A DNA stretch of 5,783 nt, from contig RKSH01000155.1 in NCBI GenBank assembly GCA_007570945.1, positions 1-5,783 on the forward strand. The letters are read 5' to 3'. The notes below the pieces were generated by a model. That model searched no databases and had not been told where the DNA came from. It saw nothing but the letters and a program-made list of their open reading frames with translations. The DNA is from Gammaproteobacteria bacterium. GTDB taxonomy: Bacteria; Pseudomonadota; Gammaproteobacteria; Arenicellales; Spongiicolonaceae. Of the stretch, positions 4,594 through 5,783 are shown in pieces; position 1 is the stretch's first letter; each line of letters opens with the position of its first letter. The position numbers were made by a program, and so were the translations under genes.

Positions 4594-5783
4594 GCGCCGG
4601 TCACCCGCGCCGCCTCGGCCAGGCTGGTGGCGCCGGCGCGGACTTTGTCCAGCGCGGCGCGGCGCAGACTTTGCATGCCGCCGGCGCGGGCGAGTTTTTC
4701 CACCTCCGGCTTGCCCGGCCGGTGCAGCACCAACTCGGCCATGGCGGCGTCAAAAGCCATGCACTGAAAAACGCCGGTGCAGCCGCGGTAACCGTCAACG
4801 CAGCGCGCACAGTTGCCGGCGGAAAAAATTTGCAGCCCGGCTTCACCGCCGCCCTCACCGTCCAGCGCAAACCCGGCGGCGCGCGCGGCTTGCGCGCTTA
4901 AGGTTTGCGGCCGGCGGCAGTGCGCGCACAGTTTGCGCACCAGCCGCTGCGCCATGACCAGACTTAAAGACGAGGCCAGGTCAAAAGGCCGCGCGCCCAT
5001 GTTGAGCAGGCGGGTCAGCGCGGCCGGCGCATCATTGGTGTGCAGGGTGGACAGCACCAGGTGGCCGGTCTGCGATGCCTTGAGGGCGATGTCCACCGTT
5101 TCCGGGTCGCGGATTTCACCGACCATGATGATGTCCGGGTCCTGGCGCAAAAACGCGCGCAGGGCGGTGGCGAAGCCGAGCCCGGCGCGCTCGTTGATGT
5201 TCACCTGGTTGACGCCGTCCAGATTAATCTCCACCGGATCCTCCACGCTGCAGATGTTGCGCGACGCCTCGTTCAACCGGTTGAGTGCGGCGTAGAGGGT
5301 GGTGGTTTTGCCGCTGCCGGTGGGGCCGGTGACCAGCACCAGGCCAAAGGGCCGGGCGATGGCGGCAAGGTACAGTTCATGCTGCGCCGCGCTCAGGCCG
5401 AGGCCGGCGGCGTCGGGCAGGCCGTCCTCGCGGCCGAGAATGCGGATGACCACTTTCTCGCCGTGCAGCGTGGGCAGGGTGCTGACGCGGAAGTCAATGC
5501 CGTGGTGCCCGGGCAGCGCGATTTTCATCCGCCCGTCCTGCGGCCGGCGGCGTTCCACAATGTCCAGTTGCGACATGATTTTCACCCGCGCCACGATGCG
5601 CTCGTTCAAATCGCGCGGCGGCCCCGGCGCGGTGTGCAGCACGCCGTCAATGCGCAGCCGCACCCGCGTGCGCCCCTCGCACGGTTCAATGTGCACATCC
5701 GAGGCGCCGCGCCCCACCGCATCGCGCAGCAGGTCGTCCACAAAACGCACCACCGGAGCATCGGCGCCCGGCATGACGTCGAT
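4590..5783 (-). CDS. pilB: PilB, type IV pilus assembly ATPase, C-terminal part (5' end outside window)
   Basis: The frame is open at the window edge, so the gene is cut. About 397 residues are visible; PilB is usually near 570, so some 170 N-terminal residues are missing. The ATG at 5774 is internal, since residues IDV precede it in frame. PilB is the cytoplasmic hexameric ATPase that powers pilus extension through PilC. Counting from that ATG: ASDVHIEP (24-31), Walker A GPTGSGKT (150-157), Asp box EDPVE (178-182), Walker B with DPDIIMVGEIRDPE (212-225), His box TGHLVLSTLHTND (236-248), and a four-Cys zinc site C283/C286 and C322/C325. The C-terminal MQSLRRAALDKVRAGATSLAEAARVT matches the family. 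After the zinc site the usual GYKGRxGIYE reads GYRGCTGVFQ, replacing a normally conserved Arg and Glu. GspE-type ATPases are similar, but pilC and pilD next door favour PilB. Confidence 0.95.
   Translation of the reverse strand: MDVMPGADAPVVRFVDDLLRDAVGRGASDVHIEPCEGRTRVRLRIDGVLHTAPGPPRDLNERIVARVKIMSQLDIVERRRPQDGRMKIALPGHHGIDFRVSTLPTLHGEKVVIRILGREDGLPDAAGLGLSAAQHELYLAAIARPFGLVLVTGPTGSGKTTTLYAALNRLNEASRNICSVEDPVEINLDGVNQVNINERAGLGFATALRAFLRQDPDIIMVGEIRDPETVDIALKASQTGHLVLSTLHTNDAPAALTRLLNMGARPFDLASSLSLVMAQRLVRKLCAHCRRPQTLSAQAARAAGFALDGEGGGEAGLQIFSAGNCARCVDGYRGCTGVFQCMAFDAAMAELVLHRPGKPEVEKLARAGGMQSLRRAALDKVRAGATSLAEAARVTGA

Noticed and set aside
1..5783. tRNA, CRISPR, insertion sequence or attachment site, including at the borders of the methyltransferase gene
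   Set aside because: No cloverleaf, regularly spaced repeats, transposase motifs or flanking direct repeats were seen by eye at 700-770 or 1930-2010.

Overview
This is a GC-rich window with seven protein genes and almost no non-coding DNA. Every gene except the one in the middle is housekeeping or type IV pilus machinery. The gene content and order (argJ and mutT on the + strand, facing coaE, pilD, pilC and pilB on the - strand) resemble the secA-(argJ)-mutT-yacG-zapD-coaE-pilD-pilC-pilB neighbourhood known from Gammaproteobacteria. I therefore infer a gammaproteobacterium, but I cannot name the genus. Codon choice is unusual for such GC-rich DNA: AAA for Lys and TTT for Phe are favoured.

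Layout. Positions 1-339 hold the 3' end of argJ (arginine biosynthesis), overlapped by mutT (302-754, oxidised-nucleotide sanitation). Facing mutT, and overlapping it tail to tail by 27 bp, is a DNA methyltransferase with a C-terminal HNH nuclease-like domain (728-1942, - strand). Next come a strong intrinsic terminator built into the end of coaE (1962-2004) and the tightly packed - strand series pilB (cut by the window edge), pilC, pilD and coaE (5783 down to 1971). pilB and pilC share an ATGA stop/start, 15 nt separate pilC from pilD, and 4 nt separate pilD from coaE. These four genes look like one operon that ends at the terminator.

How the genes work together. PilB (assembly ATPase), PilC (inner-membrane platform) and PilD (prepilin peptidase/methylase) are the core inner-membrane engine for building type IV pili. 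CoaE (last step of CoA synthesis) rides along, as it does in many gammaproteobacteria. The methyltransferase-HNH gene is the outlier. It lies where yacG and zapD are expected, its central part is less GC-rich, and it is cut off from the pil-coaE transcript by the terminator. It also appears to have its own extended -10 promoter, placed so that transcription would begin on the A of its ATG (a leaderless mRNA). I read it as an acquired modification or restriction-like cassette in a conserved locus. No RNA genes, CRISPR arrays, insertion sequences or integration sites were seen.
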